A DNA stretch of 64,000 nucleotides from Kappaphycus alvarezii (lineage: Eukaryota; Rhodophyta; Florideophyceae; Gigartinales; Solieriaceae): assembly GCA_002205965.3 (NCBI GenBank), contig NADL03000758.1:62001-126000 (forward strand), written 5' to 3'. Position 1 is the first letter of the stretch; every line of letters starts with the position of its first letter. Positions 10,501-21,359 of the stretch are shown one piece after another. The notes below the pieces were generated by a model. The model was given only the letters and a program-made list of their open reading frames with translations. It was not told the origin of the DNA and made no database searches. The position numbers and the translations under genes are program-made.

Positions 10501-12727
10501 CGAAAGCCTAACAAATTCGCATCCGTCCTAGCCCACTGACACATTTTGCTACCACCGTCGTCCTACCCAAGCCAGTTTCCCTAATGACTACCGACAGCTC
10601 AAAAGGTTTATGAAGCCTGATCGATGGCCATTCCCAAAGATCGAGGAAATCTTTGATTATCTTTCGTTTTCCAAGGTCTTCAAGACGCTTGGCCTTTACA
10701 AGGGCTACTGGCAGGTACTGATGTCCGATGAATGCAAGTAAATGAGAAAATTCGTATGAAGTTACCGTACGTACCAGTTCAAAGTGATGACCTTGTGACG
10801 AAGTTCCAGAAAATAATGGAAGACGTTTTGCAGGGATTACCGTTCGCAATGGTGTACGTATGATGTGGTCATATTCTCCAAGAAGATGGAAGACAACGTT
10901 CGTCATTGAGAGCAGGTTTTGGGAAGGATTCAGAAGAAAAATCTTACGATCGAGATGACGAACTGTAGCTTCTGCCACTCAAGGATCAAGTTTCTTGGTC
11001 ATGTTGTAAACCAAACAGGAATTAAGTTTGACAAGGGTAAGATTAAGTATATAGTTTAGGCACCTTCTCCAAAGAATATGAAGGAGTTAGGGAGCTTCCT
11101 TGGACTGGCAGACAACTACCGGGGCTTTATTAAGAACTTTGCGGAAATCTCTGCGGTATTTCATGCGGATACGTCAGTTAAGAATGATTTCGAGTAGACG
11201 GAAGGGACGCAAGAGGCTCCTTAAGAATATGCTGACGATGCCTCTAGTTCCCGCATACCCAAACTTTCAGAATTCCGTTATAGTCGAGATCTATGCTTCT
11301 TCTGTCGTACTTGGAATCATTCGAGCACAGCAGAAAGAATACGGTAAGGTTCATCCGGTTCAGTACGCTTCGCGTACACTGACGGAACAGGAATGCCGTT
11401 ACTACATAAAGGAACTCGAGAATCTCGCGGTGGTCTTCGCATTGAAGGAGTTACGAGTTCTTCTCCCCTCAAACAATCAATTTTTCGTTTACTGAGACCA
11501 TCAATCACTACAGACCGCTTTCAAAAAGAAAAAAATTCACTGAAGACTAGCGGTTTGGTTGGATTTGATGGCTAAATATAACTTCAGGGTTAAGTATAGC
11601 CCTGGTTCTGGTCACAGCGCGAAAGAACATCTATCGAGGAAACCCAAGGCATTTATTTTAGAGAAAAATTGTAGATGAAGTACTAGCGGCCCGATTTGCT
11701 TTCCGATCCGAAGTTGGACGGTTTGGAACCGCAATTGCTGGACTTTTTGGGCTCTTAGACTTTTTTGGGCTCTTAGCCGGTGAACAGGTACAGGAGACCT
11801 ACCTGAGGAAGAATACCGCGCTTCGGAGCAACGCAAAGAAGTTCATGCTATTGAACGATATTTTTTTGCGCCGTGAGACGGTGAGTTGCGGGTGGTGCCG
11901 TCCCTTGCATGACGTGCTGAAAATTGGCTACGTTTCACGATAATATATGCCACTTGGACGTTGGATCAATCAGGAAGGTTGTAAGGGAGAGGTGGCCGAA
12001 GGTTTACCAAGATTTGAAGGACTACGTCAAAGTGTGCGAGGGTTTCTAGCACATTATACGACTACCGAAGTATCATACGAACCTCAAGGCTCCTGTCCCG
12101 GGGTTGTTCCAGACTTTCTCTATCGACTTCATGGGTAACTTCAAGACATCAAAGACAGGACAAAGGTTCGGCCTAACAGCGGTGGAACAAAAGACATGTT
12201 GGACACTTGCGTGGGACACCAGGGATTCTACGCGAATAAGGTCATCAGGTTCGTAGAACAGCAGATTATTATGAATTTCGGGCCACCAAGAAGGATAGTG
12301 TTGGAAAGCACCACCGCCTTCATGGCAACATCCGTCCAAGAGTTCCTGGTAAAGCACGAAGTAGAGTATAAATATGGCCTAGCCTACGCGCTGACGGCGA
12401 GTGAGAGGGCCGAGAGGACTGTGGGGACCATAAAACAAGCAATCAAGAGGTCCATCGTTCAAAATGGTGGTGACTGGGCGGGGCATCATCATAGGTCTTG
12501 CATGGTTACCGCAGGCGGAAAATGGCAAAATTTCTCCATTCCGCCTAACGTACGTGGTGAATCCGAAGATGCTTGCTAGCGAAGCTATGGATTTGATCAG
12601 TGAGACACAAATCCACCACCGCCTCATGGAGGTGGTAGGTGATGTGGGTAGGCACGCGGTGAAGATAGGGAATTTAAGAGGACAAAAGAGGACTACAGGA
12701 AGAATTAAAACTTTCGCAGTTAGCTGA
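10500..12727 (+). pseudogene. Ty3/gypsy-type reverse transcriptase, RNase H and integrase relic
   Basis: Frame-shifting plus-strand peptides follow the gypsy order. At 10580-10740 the reverse transcriptase begins with DYRQLKRFMKPDRWPFPKIE and LGLYKGYWQVLMS. Near 10855-10880 TYDVVIFSKK stands for the catalytic YADDVIIFS. At 10975-11150 come FLGHVV and LGSFLGLADNYRGFIKNFAE, the thumb-to-RNase H link. The RNase H (11230-11495) has VEIYASSVVLGIIRAQ, VQYASRTLTEQE and YIKELENLAVVFAL. After 11.9 kb the integrase shows FQTFSIDFMGNF and later a C-terminal segment with LTYVVNPKMLASEAM. Stops are frequent. Together with 5424-6980 this would make one gypsy element split by the copia block; that joining is an inference. 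Confidence 0.75.
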
Positions 12728-13369
12728 GACTTTTTGGTTCTTCATGGCGCAGCATTAAGTAAGAACCGGGTTTGGCCTGCTTTTGAATCGTTTTAAGGAG
12801 GTTCTTGAAAGGCCATTCAGGCCAAGCATCTACGCTACAAGCTCTTTTCGTCCAGCGGCAGGATCAACCGTAAGGATATTGATTCGAGGAGACTAGTGCG
12901 TTACCACAAGGCGTGAAATCATTTAATTGTATTAAGGAGAATGTAGGGTGGTTTAGAATCTACTGTCAGGACGGTTGGGACTAGAAGAAGGGCAATTATA
13001 AGTTAAAAGGAGGAAAAATGGACGTAAATACGAGAAATGGCAAACTATATTAGTCTTTGAGGCCCGACCGTAGCAATAGACCTAGCAATCGATTTGCGCT
13101 TTCGTTTAGTTCGCGTATCCCCCCGACGATGGCGAGGCCTCTTGGAGGAATGACCGCCGAGCAGCACTATCTTTCGGACTCTGCGAACCGAAAGAAATTC
13201 GGATGTCATACCGGCACAGGAATGTAGAATATCAAAAGAAAATTCAAAGACAAAAGCCTCAGCAGGATCTTGGATGCGAGAGGTTTCGAGGTTAGCGGCG
13301 ACGCAATAGTTCACTCCGTTTGTTACGGTCACGGTCAGGAGATTTGCCCACAGGGGTAGACCACACAGT
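12728..13369. other. Unassigned interval between gypsy relic and copia gag
   Basis: No domain recognised on either strand. A 95-codon minus-strand frame at 13045-13332 has no identifiable features and could be chance. Confidence 0.4.
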
Positions 13370-13957
13370 TCATCGGCTGGTGGATTGAACGTGAATTTTG
13401 TTACAGCTCTAGGTACACCGCATAGTTCCGGTCATTTTATCCGCCAGCTAGCCCCTAATCTCTATACCGAATACGAAGACAAGTTAGATGCAGAGGTAAT
13501 AAGATAAAACCAAGTAAAGAACTATCTCGACGGACTTAGATTATCCAAGTATATTTCTGAAGGCCTTGATGAGCTTGAATCACGTGAAAATTTCTACAAG
13601 CTGATAAAAAATCTTTCATCACAATTGCCTGTTTCGCACAGTAGTGAGGCACAAAAGATTGAGTTACTTCGAAATGCTACCGTTGGTTACGCATGGGGGA
13701 CGGAACCGTTAAGCCGCTATACAACTCATGGTGTCTCATTTAATAAACTCTATAGAGAACTTGAAGCAGCCCTTCATCTCTCTAGGTATGCCAAATTGGC
13801 ATCTATGAGAGATAAAGCTGCAATTAGGTCACTTACTACTTTAGATGAGGACAAAAAGTTCCCTGGGATACTTCATCAAGGACATGGCCGCTATAGAACC
13901 CGTCATCGTGGTGTCTGTGATATAAGTCGCTGCGGCGAAAAGAATGATCCATCCTGA
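13370..13957 (+). pseudogene. Copia-like gag, 5' part, interrupted by hAT insertion
   Basis: The plus-strand frame entered at about 13370 (SSAGGLNVNFVTALGTPHSS) runs to 13957 with one stop near 13505. It contains YLDGLRLSKYISEGLDEL, then SEAQKIELLRNATVGYAWG and FNKLYRELEAALHLS. This is the gag style seen in copia-like elements whose integrase resembles the one at 7.2 kb. Before the zinc knuckle would begin, the frame runs into the hAT element: 13951-13958 is the hAT target duplication. The continuation lies at 19092-19300. No ATG was found for this frame, so the true start is unknown. Confidence 0.6.
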
Positions 13958-13958
13958 T
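13951..13958. repeat. Target site duplication (left) of hAT element
   Basis: The octamer ATCCTGAT occurs here and again at 19084-19091, immediately outside the element ends. Its length and form (T at position 2, A at position 7) match the nTnnnnAn preference known for hAT transposons. Confidence 0.9.
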
Positions 13959-14897
13959 TAGGGGTCGGGTCGAGCGGTCCAGCTCGTTAAGCAGACAAAG
14001 CTCGTACCTTTTCGAACGGTATCGAGCGAGCCTATATATTTTCGGACCAGACAGGAGCGAGCCGCGAGCCCGAAGAATGCCAAATGGCGAGCAACGAGCG
14101 GGCTACGAGCTCTGACTGCGAACTCCAGCCGAACACCCATCGGGCCGAGCCAATAGTAGTCATCGAGCTAGAGCCGAGCGTACAGAGAGACAGTATAGAA
14201 CAAGTAGTGATACTCAGATCTGGTATTGATCTGGATACCCTTTTTTTTCGTACAGTAATCATGATTAAATTCGCAACACTGTGATTTGACCTCGGGGAAT
14301 AGCCAGTTACGCCTGCTAGTCCCCGAAATAAAATAGCACCCAATCTTTTCCACCTGTGATTTAGTTACACAAATTGTATTATAGAATCAACGTTCTTGGT
14401 ACCGAATCATCAGATAGCGCTATCTGTCAGACAGTAACCTTATCTGATCACATATACCATCTGATGTCAGATATGTTGACATCAAGAGATTTGGTATTGT
14501 ATTTCATATTTTGATTACTACACTACCATAAAAACAACTATTTTGATAGGAAATCGTTTTTTCGGTTGCCTATCTTTTCAGTGTCGGAGTACTGTACAAT
14601 ACTGCAGACGCAATGTCTACCTTTTTCATTTGCATTAGCTACAGAATTCATCAGATGAAGTGAGATCAGATGTTGGATAGAAAGTTTCTCTGCCTCCGCA
14701 AAGATTTCAAGAGAACAGGCTTTAGGAGGACAGCAATCAAACACTGCACAAAGTATCAACAATTACTGATGCTGTGTACAGTGTATGATCTTAAGAAAAC
14801 TCTATTGATTCTAGAAAGTACATCAGAGACGGGATGTATTCCATACTAGATAGCGGTGTAAGAGAGAAGTATAAATATACTGCACATCAACTATGTT

Positions 14898-14943
14898 GGT
14901 CGAGTGAAACTGTTGCTGTTGACAGCAACAGTCTCACTCGACC
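14898..14943. promoter_or_regulatory. Long near-perfect hairpin just upstream of the hAT transposase ORF
   Basis: The two arms GGTCGAGTGAAACTGTTGCT and, on the other strand, GGTCGAGTGAGACTGTTGCT form an inverted repeat of about 22 bp with almost no loop and one mismatch. It ends 18 bp before the ATG at 14962. It may be an operator or transposase-binding site in the promoter, a structured 5' leader in the RNA, or a scar of an inserted inverted repeat. Only the symmetry is seen directly. Confidence 0.7.
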
Positions 14944-14961
14944 GTATCCACATCCTTCGAA

Positions 14962-17283
14962 ATGAACCGCCCTCACTTTTCCAAGTCGCTCACAAGACGG
15001 TTCATCAACCAAACCACTGATCGACCAGACAGAGCTGATCAACCATCAGACGACGTCATCGATTTGACGCCAAACGAATCGGAGTCCTCTTCCCCTAAAC
15101 CGCAAGGCAACACGCAGCTCCACATATCAAAAGACGGAGCTATCAAGGCTGTTGGAGATATTCTCCGAAATCGCCCGTCGATTTACAATCTCATCCTCTA
15201 TAAAGACTTCCGTCCTGCACACACGAGCAGAACCAGGAGGGCACAATGTTATGACGACTTCGAGGTACTCTGTAAGACAAACACTAAACAGTGTGTTAGA
15301 TACCTTGTTTGCCGTTCTGTGCGCAGTAACGGATGTCTGTTACGGTCTGGCGTTCTCACCTACAAAGGAAATGAAGGCTGTACAACCTTTGCCAGGCACG
15401 CAGCCTCGCATGTTCGCATGTCTTGGGTGTCGAAGCAAATTCGTATCCCGCGAGCACTGCCAGCGTCTTACAAGGCGAGTATTCGTGATTCGGCTCCTCT
15501 GGCATGTGCATACGATCTACTTCCGTTTAGTTTCGATGATAACAGGCGTGGTATGACTGGTTTCGCTGCCGTAGTTTTTGCAGCAGGACAGGCCACCCCA
15601 TCAGGAGACAATATCGACGTGAAGCGGCTTTTGCCACCCGCTCGTTCCGTTCGAGACGGAATATACGAAATTGCAGCTAAAACAAGGAAATTTTTCGCGG
15701 ACAATCTGGAGAATAATGTGCTCAGCATGGGCGGTTGGGTTGCGACTGACGGTGTGACAATGAAAACCCAAGAAAAACACTTCTATGATTTGACAGTGCA
15801 TTATTTTCACGTGGGTTCGTCAAGTGGGTTGGAGACTCCGAAAGTTGAGATGAAGTGCAAAACTCTTTTGCTCGGGGAGGTCATGGAAGGCCAGTCGGCA
15901 GATGAACTGCGTCATCTACTGGACATCAGGCTTAACAATCAGTACGATTTCAGACTCCGAAGATTGCTATCCAGTTTTACACTCGTTACAGATTTTTGCG
16001 CTATTATGCCGAACATTGCTGGAGCCTCCGTGAGCTCCGCCGTCGCTCCGCTTGACGAGAAATGGCAGGGATGTATATCGCACTTGCTAAACACGATTAT
16101 GAAAACATGCCTCAGCAGGTGTGCTGGGGACCAGCAACTTGATCGGATATCAGAGGACTTGAAGGCTGTTAAGGCCCTCGTTCGCATTTTTAAACAGTCC
16201 GACTGGAATCATGATTTTGCGGATGGTTATTCGTTGATTCAGGAGGAAGACACAAGATTCGCAACTACCTTCAAAGTTGCGTAACGTTTTGTCAAATCAC
16301 GGCAGTCTGCATTCTCCATAGTGGAGCAAAAAAATTCGCAGCAGGCAGAAAAGGCAAAGAGTTCTATACTTTGCTACTTTTTCCCTGGTACGAATGTTTT
16401 GCTTTCCCGCTGTATAGGCGATTGTGGATGCATGCGAGGCTATTGTTGGCGTGCAATTGGCGTTAGAAGCTTCTTAAAAGCCTACTCTTCATGTCGTAAT
16501 GCCATACTTTCAGAGGTGTAAGGATGAGTTGCAACGGATTGCGGATGGTGGGGAGGTTGACCGAGGCGTTTCTGTCGGCAGTGTACTACCCAGTCCGTAC
16601 TCTCGCGGGTTATGCCGTTCTATGCTGGAAACCTTCAATGAGAAGGTCAAAGTTCATGATATGTGGCTCGCTGCCTGCCTTTTACATCCATTCCTACGAG
16701 AGTTCCAGTTTGAACCGCAGGTGGGCCCTCGAACAGAGTATATAAATCGAGCGCAAACTCTTGTTCGCAAGCTTATGAAGAATTTCGAGTTTGACGGGAG
16801 CGTCTCGCGGGGAAGGCTAGAAGATATGAATTATTAAGTCGGGGTAGTAGGCAGAATTTGGATGGCCGAAACAGTGGCGGGAGTGCTTTGGTTTTGACTG
16901 GAGTTGAAACTCAACCCTCTGATCAAATCATGCAACGTCAAAAGCGAGCCAAGTTATCGCTGGTTCAGTATGCAGACATTCATTTCAACAATACAGAGCA
17001 GAGAGTGGGAGATGAGATATCGAGGTATATGGACATAAACATAGCGTCTTTGGGTTACAAACTGGAGGAATTTATGGGAGATGATTTCGCAGCAATCAAG
17101 TTTTGGGCACAGCGCAAGGTGCAGTTTCCATTGTTATTTCGCGTGAGTTGCCGTGTTTTGGTATGTCCAACGTCATCATGTGCCAGTGAGCGCGTGTTCT
17201 GCGCTGTAAAGCGAATTGTGACACACGATAGATCTAGGCTAGGGTAAAATATAGTGGAGGACTTGATTGTTTTAAGGACTTGA
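14962..17283 (+). pseudogene. hAT transposase with C-terminal dimerisation domain
   Basis: The first 440 codons (14962-16284) are open from a good ATG. After an acidic/serine-rich leader, residues 80-155 resemble a BED-type zinc finger region (YDDFEVLC...CTTFARHAASHV). Residues 250-330 carry GGWVATDGVTMKTQEKHFYD, as in hAT catalytic domains. At residue about 355 FTLVTDFCAIMPNIAG follows. The frame breaks near 16284, and pieces continue in other frames: CKDELQRIADGGEVDRGVSV and DMWLAACLLHPFLREFQF (16499-16837). The dimerisation motif CASERVFCAVKRIV is at 17182-17222, and after a stop come NIVEDLIVL residues to about 17283. The breaks could be decay; splicing cannot be excluded, but no clean intron pair is apparent. 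Domain identity is clear; function is lost. Confidence 0.85.
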
Positions 17284-19083
17284 AAAGTCGGATGTTCACT
17301 TTCAAGTAAACAAACACCGTGGAGTACTTGATTGTTTTAAAGACTTGGAGAAGTCAGATGTTCGTTTTTAAGTAAAAAAGGAGTACTGTATTACCCCAGT
17401 AATAACCAACTTCATGTCGATTAATGAATTCTTATGGTGAGAGTCGAAACATTTCAGACGCCATCATGACATGAAGGATTTTCCTTGAAATCCGCTCCTA
17501 TTATGGTAGATATCATGTAACCTTAGGCCCTAACTAGGCTGCGTTGAAGGTACTCTTTTTATCAGGAGGTGGATCCAAACAGTAACTTTATAGAATCATT
17601 CATTGCAGAACAATTTGTGAATGGTGTTTTTCTCCTCTGTACTCGATAATTCTAATATTGAACTTTATGTTGTAGTAGAGAGCCTATAAAATAGCAGTGT
17701 CTCCAAAAATTAGGTACATAGGATGCTTTTCCTCGGATTTATCCGACGGAAAAGAAAACGTCAGGTTGTTGTTAGTAGAAAACTCTGAATTCATGCTTAA
17801 CCAACGTCCCTTAGAAGGTTTGCTAAATTTGAAAGATGCAAACTATTTATCTGTCCATTTCGCAATTGTCTCGGAAGATATTCTCCAAAATATTTATTCC
17901 ACAGCTCCAATTGACATACAAGTATGCACTATGAATTACGTAGTTCTTGCTAGAAAAATGTTCAGACTGCTTGATAACATATTTTGCCTTCTGTCTGCTC
18001 ACGGTCAATTTGAGGCAGTAATGGTTATGCTGACTGCATTTCTGTTGCGGTGCTTATTCTGCTTCTTGAATAGTAATTAATTAGTATTCTACAAACCACA
18101 TAACTGTGCAGTTACATCCAATGTCATTTAAGGAGCCACAGGTATTTAAACACTTAGCTCTCTGTGTAGCAATATTAAACATTACGGTAAATACCAAAAC
18201 ATTTCCTTTAATGTACTGATTTCGTGGTAATTGTTTGAAATCTTATTGCTTCAGTTAAATCCTGCGTTTAAACATCAGTACTGGGTCATGTTTTTATATT
18301 AAATGGAGCCTAATATCAACGTTTATAAGAGGGGAAACTATTGAGTGCGTTATTGTTGAAAATGATATCCGGCTATACCATGAAGCATTTAAACGGCAGT
18401 AAGCTCAGCGTCGAATGACAGTAGCGGATTTATAAGTGATTTGTCAACCCCACGCAGCTCAAGACTTATAGGAATCCTATAATTCTCGGACGCTCAGGTC
18501 GGACCTAGAGATGCAAATCAACTCATAATTGCAATTTTGTTTAAGTATACAATTGTATCTGTTTTGTATACTTACGGGAAGGTTTGAATGAAATTCATTT
18601 AAACTAAATAAAATAAAGCGCCTCTTGAAGCCCATTCGACTATCAAATGCTGGAAATCAAAAGCAAATGTAAATAGTTTCGAAAGTCTTACTGAATTATT
18701 ACATTCTGCACGCGCTCGAACCACTATTCAGAAAGAACTGGTCCGAACCGACGGGTCTCTGCCGTATGGACGTGTACCCTTAGTATAGAGCGAGCTCGTA
18801 TATTTTTTATCAACGGAGCCGGTTCGAGTCGAGCGTATGGAACAAGCGAGCTCAAAATACCCCTTCAACAGAGCTGGTTCGGGTCGAGCTCTGAAACGGG
18901 CGAATTTCGAGCGAGTTAAACAGTAGATTTTTAAACATCAGGATAGAGCTGAGCTTTACGGTTTGTCGAGCATGCTAAAAAGGGCCAACGAAATAACCTA
19001 ATGAGCTTACGAGAGCCACGAGCTTGTCGGAACCCTATTGGTAGAGCTCGAGCCGAGTCATGGCTCGCTCGACCCGACCACTA
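17284..19083. other. Non-coding 3' part of the hAT element
   Basis: AT-rich sequence with no recognised domain. A 127-codon open frame at 17697-18080 has no identifiable features. The last 370 bp are GAGC/GCTCG-rich subterminal repeats of the transposon. Confidence 0.6.
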
Positions 19084-19091
19084 ATCCTGAT
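19084..19091. repeat. Target site duplication (right) of hAT element
   Basis: Second copy of the octamer ATCCTGAT, directly after the element terminus CCACTA at 19083. Confidence 0.9.
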
Positions 19092-19300
19092 CGCTTTCAA
19101 TCATGGAATCCTTTGATTGTAATTCACTTGACCATATGTTAAGTTCATGTACCCTCAAGATTGACCTTGCTAAAGCCGCTCGTCGAGAAATTGAGTATAT
19201 GTCGAACACTATTTGTTCAATTTTTATTACTTCATTGCAACTAATAAACTTCGGTTTCATTCTACAATCATGCCTAAGAGAAAGGGAGGGGCATTAGAAT
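19092..19300 (+). pseudogene. Copia-like gag, 3' part with degenerate zinc knuckle
   Basis: Directly after the right hAT duplication, the frame holds FDCNSLDHMLSSCTLKIDLA followed by KAARREIEYM. This resembles the zinc knuckle and following helix of copia-like gag proteins (CxxC, then H and C; here the first pair is damaged). Removing the hAT element and one duplication joins it to the gag frame ending at 13957, which supports one gag gene split by insertion. Confidence 0.55.
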
Positions 19301-21350
19301 ACGTATTTCTAGATCCCTTGTACGACAAGAAACAACGAGGGCTATTATATCCAATGAAACTGATCCCTTTAAGGTCATTACAAGACAATGTAAAAACGAG
19401 AACAGTTAAGGATTTCCACAGAATTCGACTTTAATTCAACCAATAATTGGATGTGATGAACAATACGAGGGGACGACAATCAAGAAGAACCAAACGACTA
19501 ACGATAAACAAGTACTTGTTTATCTTAATGAAGAGCTACCTCTCGAGTCATAAGTGGAACGTAAAACACCGCAAAAAGGTTTCCTGGGGGATGTAGTTCC
19601 GGTACATCAAGGTATGGATTTAGATACATACTAAAATCGAAATGGATTGGGTGTGACTAGTGCTTCTATCTTCCTTACCAAAAGTAGTGTTGATGTCAAT
19701 AACAGAGCTCGGCCTTCAGACAAGAGAATTTTCAGTTCATTACTTAGCTTTTGGATTAATGAAAAGGCACTCATCATGTTGCCCATGTTATTGGGGAGCG
19801 TACTATTCACAGTCGACCATTGCAACTATGTTAAGGATATCATCGAATCCGACTTCTTCAATTCACATTCTACACCGGACAAAGAACTTTTCACTCTAAT
19901 GTAGATGATGTGTCTACTTACGTTATCGACTCCCAATGTGCGAGGGAGGTACGGCGAGCGAATAGTAAGCTTCCTAGCTACAAAGCCATTGTGAGGCTAA
20001 AGGCTAAGTTTATCAAGTACTGTCTCCCGTTCAGTGTATTGGCACACATTCCTACAAAACTGAGCTTTCCAGGAGTACTCCAGCGACACAAACAGGAATT
20101 ACGTACATCTTCTTCAGATCTTCCAGAAAGTCACGACAGTAGCAATGGCGAATATGAACAACCGATTCCACATGCTAATTTTACCAATGAAGCGGATTCG
20201 GGTCAGGACAAAGAAAGAAAGTTCGCTTTTCGTGTCATTCCTACCACCTCTTGGGCACTTTATGATGTACATAATCCTGTCTTGTTCGACCTTTTGTACG
20301 AAAAGAACAATCTTCTGCTTAAGAAAAGCTAAAGTAGAAGGAGTCACAGATCAATGAGAAGTCCAGATTTTCCTATCTAGACGATTGAAACAAGCCCAAT
20401 TGCAATGGAGAGATGCGTATTCATTGAACATAACGGTAAGCAGGTTGCCACATAGGCCTGTACCGACGTGGAGATTTTTTTGAATAACAAATCGGTAACG
20501 TACATCTCTCATGATGATGCATCAAACACAAGTTACAGGAATAACGAGATTGTTGGGCCTATGTAGTTATTAGATAGCACTAACCCCGGTTCTAATACGC
20601 ATAGGGCGGAAGTAATTTAAGGAAGCAATTATACAGACACCAATATAATTGACAAATTGCTTATCGACTACTGCTCAGTTATCAATTTCAATGATACCTC
20701 TACCTCGAATGATGAGCACGATGACATGGACGATAACGGAAGCACTTAGGTAACATGGTTTAGACCTGGGGATACACGTACAATATACAGACCGTCAATT
20801 TGATTCCATTATCATAAAGAATGTTCTACAGGTACCAGAATATACTTCAACTTGTCCGATTGTGGGTGTCGTAAGTCATTTTTTTTAGATGCGTGAACGC
20901 GTATGACCTTCTCGAAAACCAGTCTGGTTCACTGTTGATCCATTTCGAGGATATTTCACACTCATATCGTAAAACAGGGTTGGGTCAATTCGACTGGGAT
21001 CGAATGATATCAGCATGATTAGCTCTCATTGCGGTAACACTACTAGACTTAGTGATCAAGCTGGAAATTGTAATCGAGGTGTTTTGTAGGATGGAAATCC
21101 ATACGTCGTGTATCTCATTACGCTTTGTTCAGACGATTTAAATAAGTCTCTGCAATGTATCAAGAGGGCTCAAAAGGCGTAGTTTACCTTTTACCACTGG
21201 GCCTTCAACCTGAGTTAAGACGAAGTAGTATCGCCGTAGGGCAATATCGCTCGTATCGCGTATGGTTTTAAGTAGTAAAGTTGTTACCTTCATCTTAAAG
21301 TATTTGGTTAGTGGTGTCATTAACGGAATCGATGGTGAACTCCCAAACGG
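19300..21350 (+). other. Decayed AT-rich region with unrecognised open frames
   Basis: Plus-strand frames at 19647-19904 and 19910-20332 (140 codons, with ARREVRRANSKLPS-like and lysine-rich stretches) have no domain I can name. They could be remnants of the pol gene following the split gag, or of the element described at 21360-23360. Stops are frequent elsewhere. Confidence 0.35.
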
Positions 21351-21359
21351 TACCTATTG

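Larger units (their letters stand above)
13959..19083 (+). mobile_element. hAT-superfamily DNA transposon, 5.1 kb, nested in copia gag
   Basis: Both ends are visible. The left end begins TAGGGGTCGGGTCGAGC (13959-13975), and the right end, read on the minus strand from 19083, begins TAGTGGTCGGGTCGAGC. A perfect 8-bp duplication ATCCTGAT flanks them. TAGGG followed by GGTCGGGTCG-type subterminal DNA is a common look for hAT ends. GAGC/GCTCG-rich subterminal regions fill about 13960-14190 on the left and about 18710-19083 on the right and probably hold transposase binding sites. The transposase gene lies inside at 14962-17283. The element sits within a copia-like gag whose reading frame resumes on the far side. 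The good ends but broken gene suggest insertion well after the host retroelement, then decay. Confidence 0.9.

Noticed and set aside
17697..18080. 127-codon plus-strand frame in the hAT element
   Set aside because: No recognisable motif and AT-rich; transposon interior without evidence of a second gene.
13959..19083. GAGCTCG-rich ends considered as a satellite repeat or as tRNA-like (GGTTCGAGTC near 18830)
   Set aside because: They are confined to the two ends of the hAT element and no cloverleaf can be drawn; they are subterminal transposon repeats.
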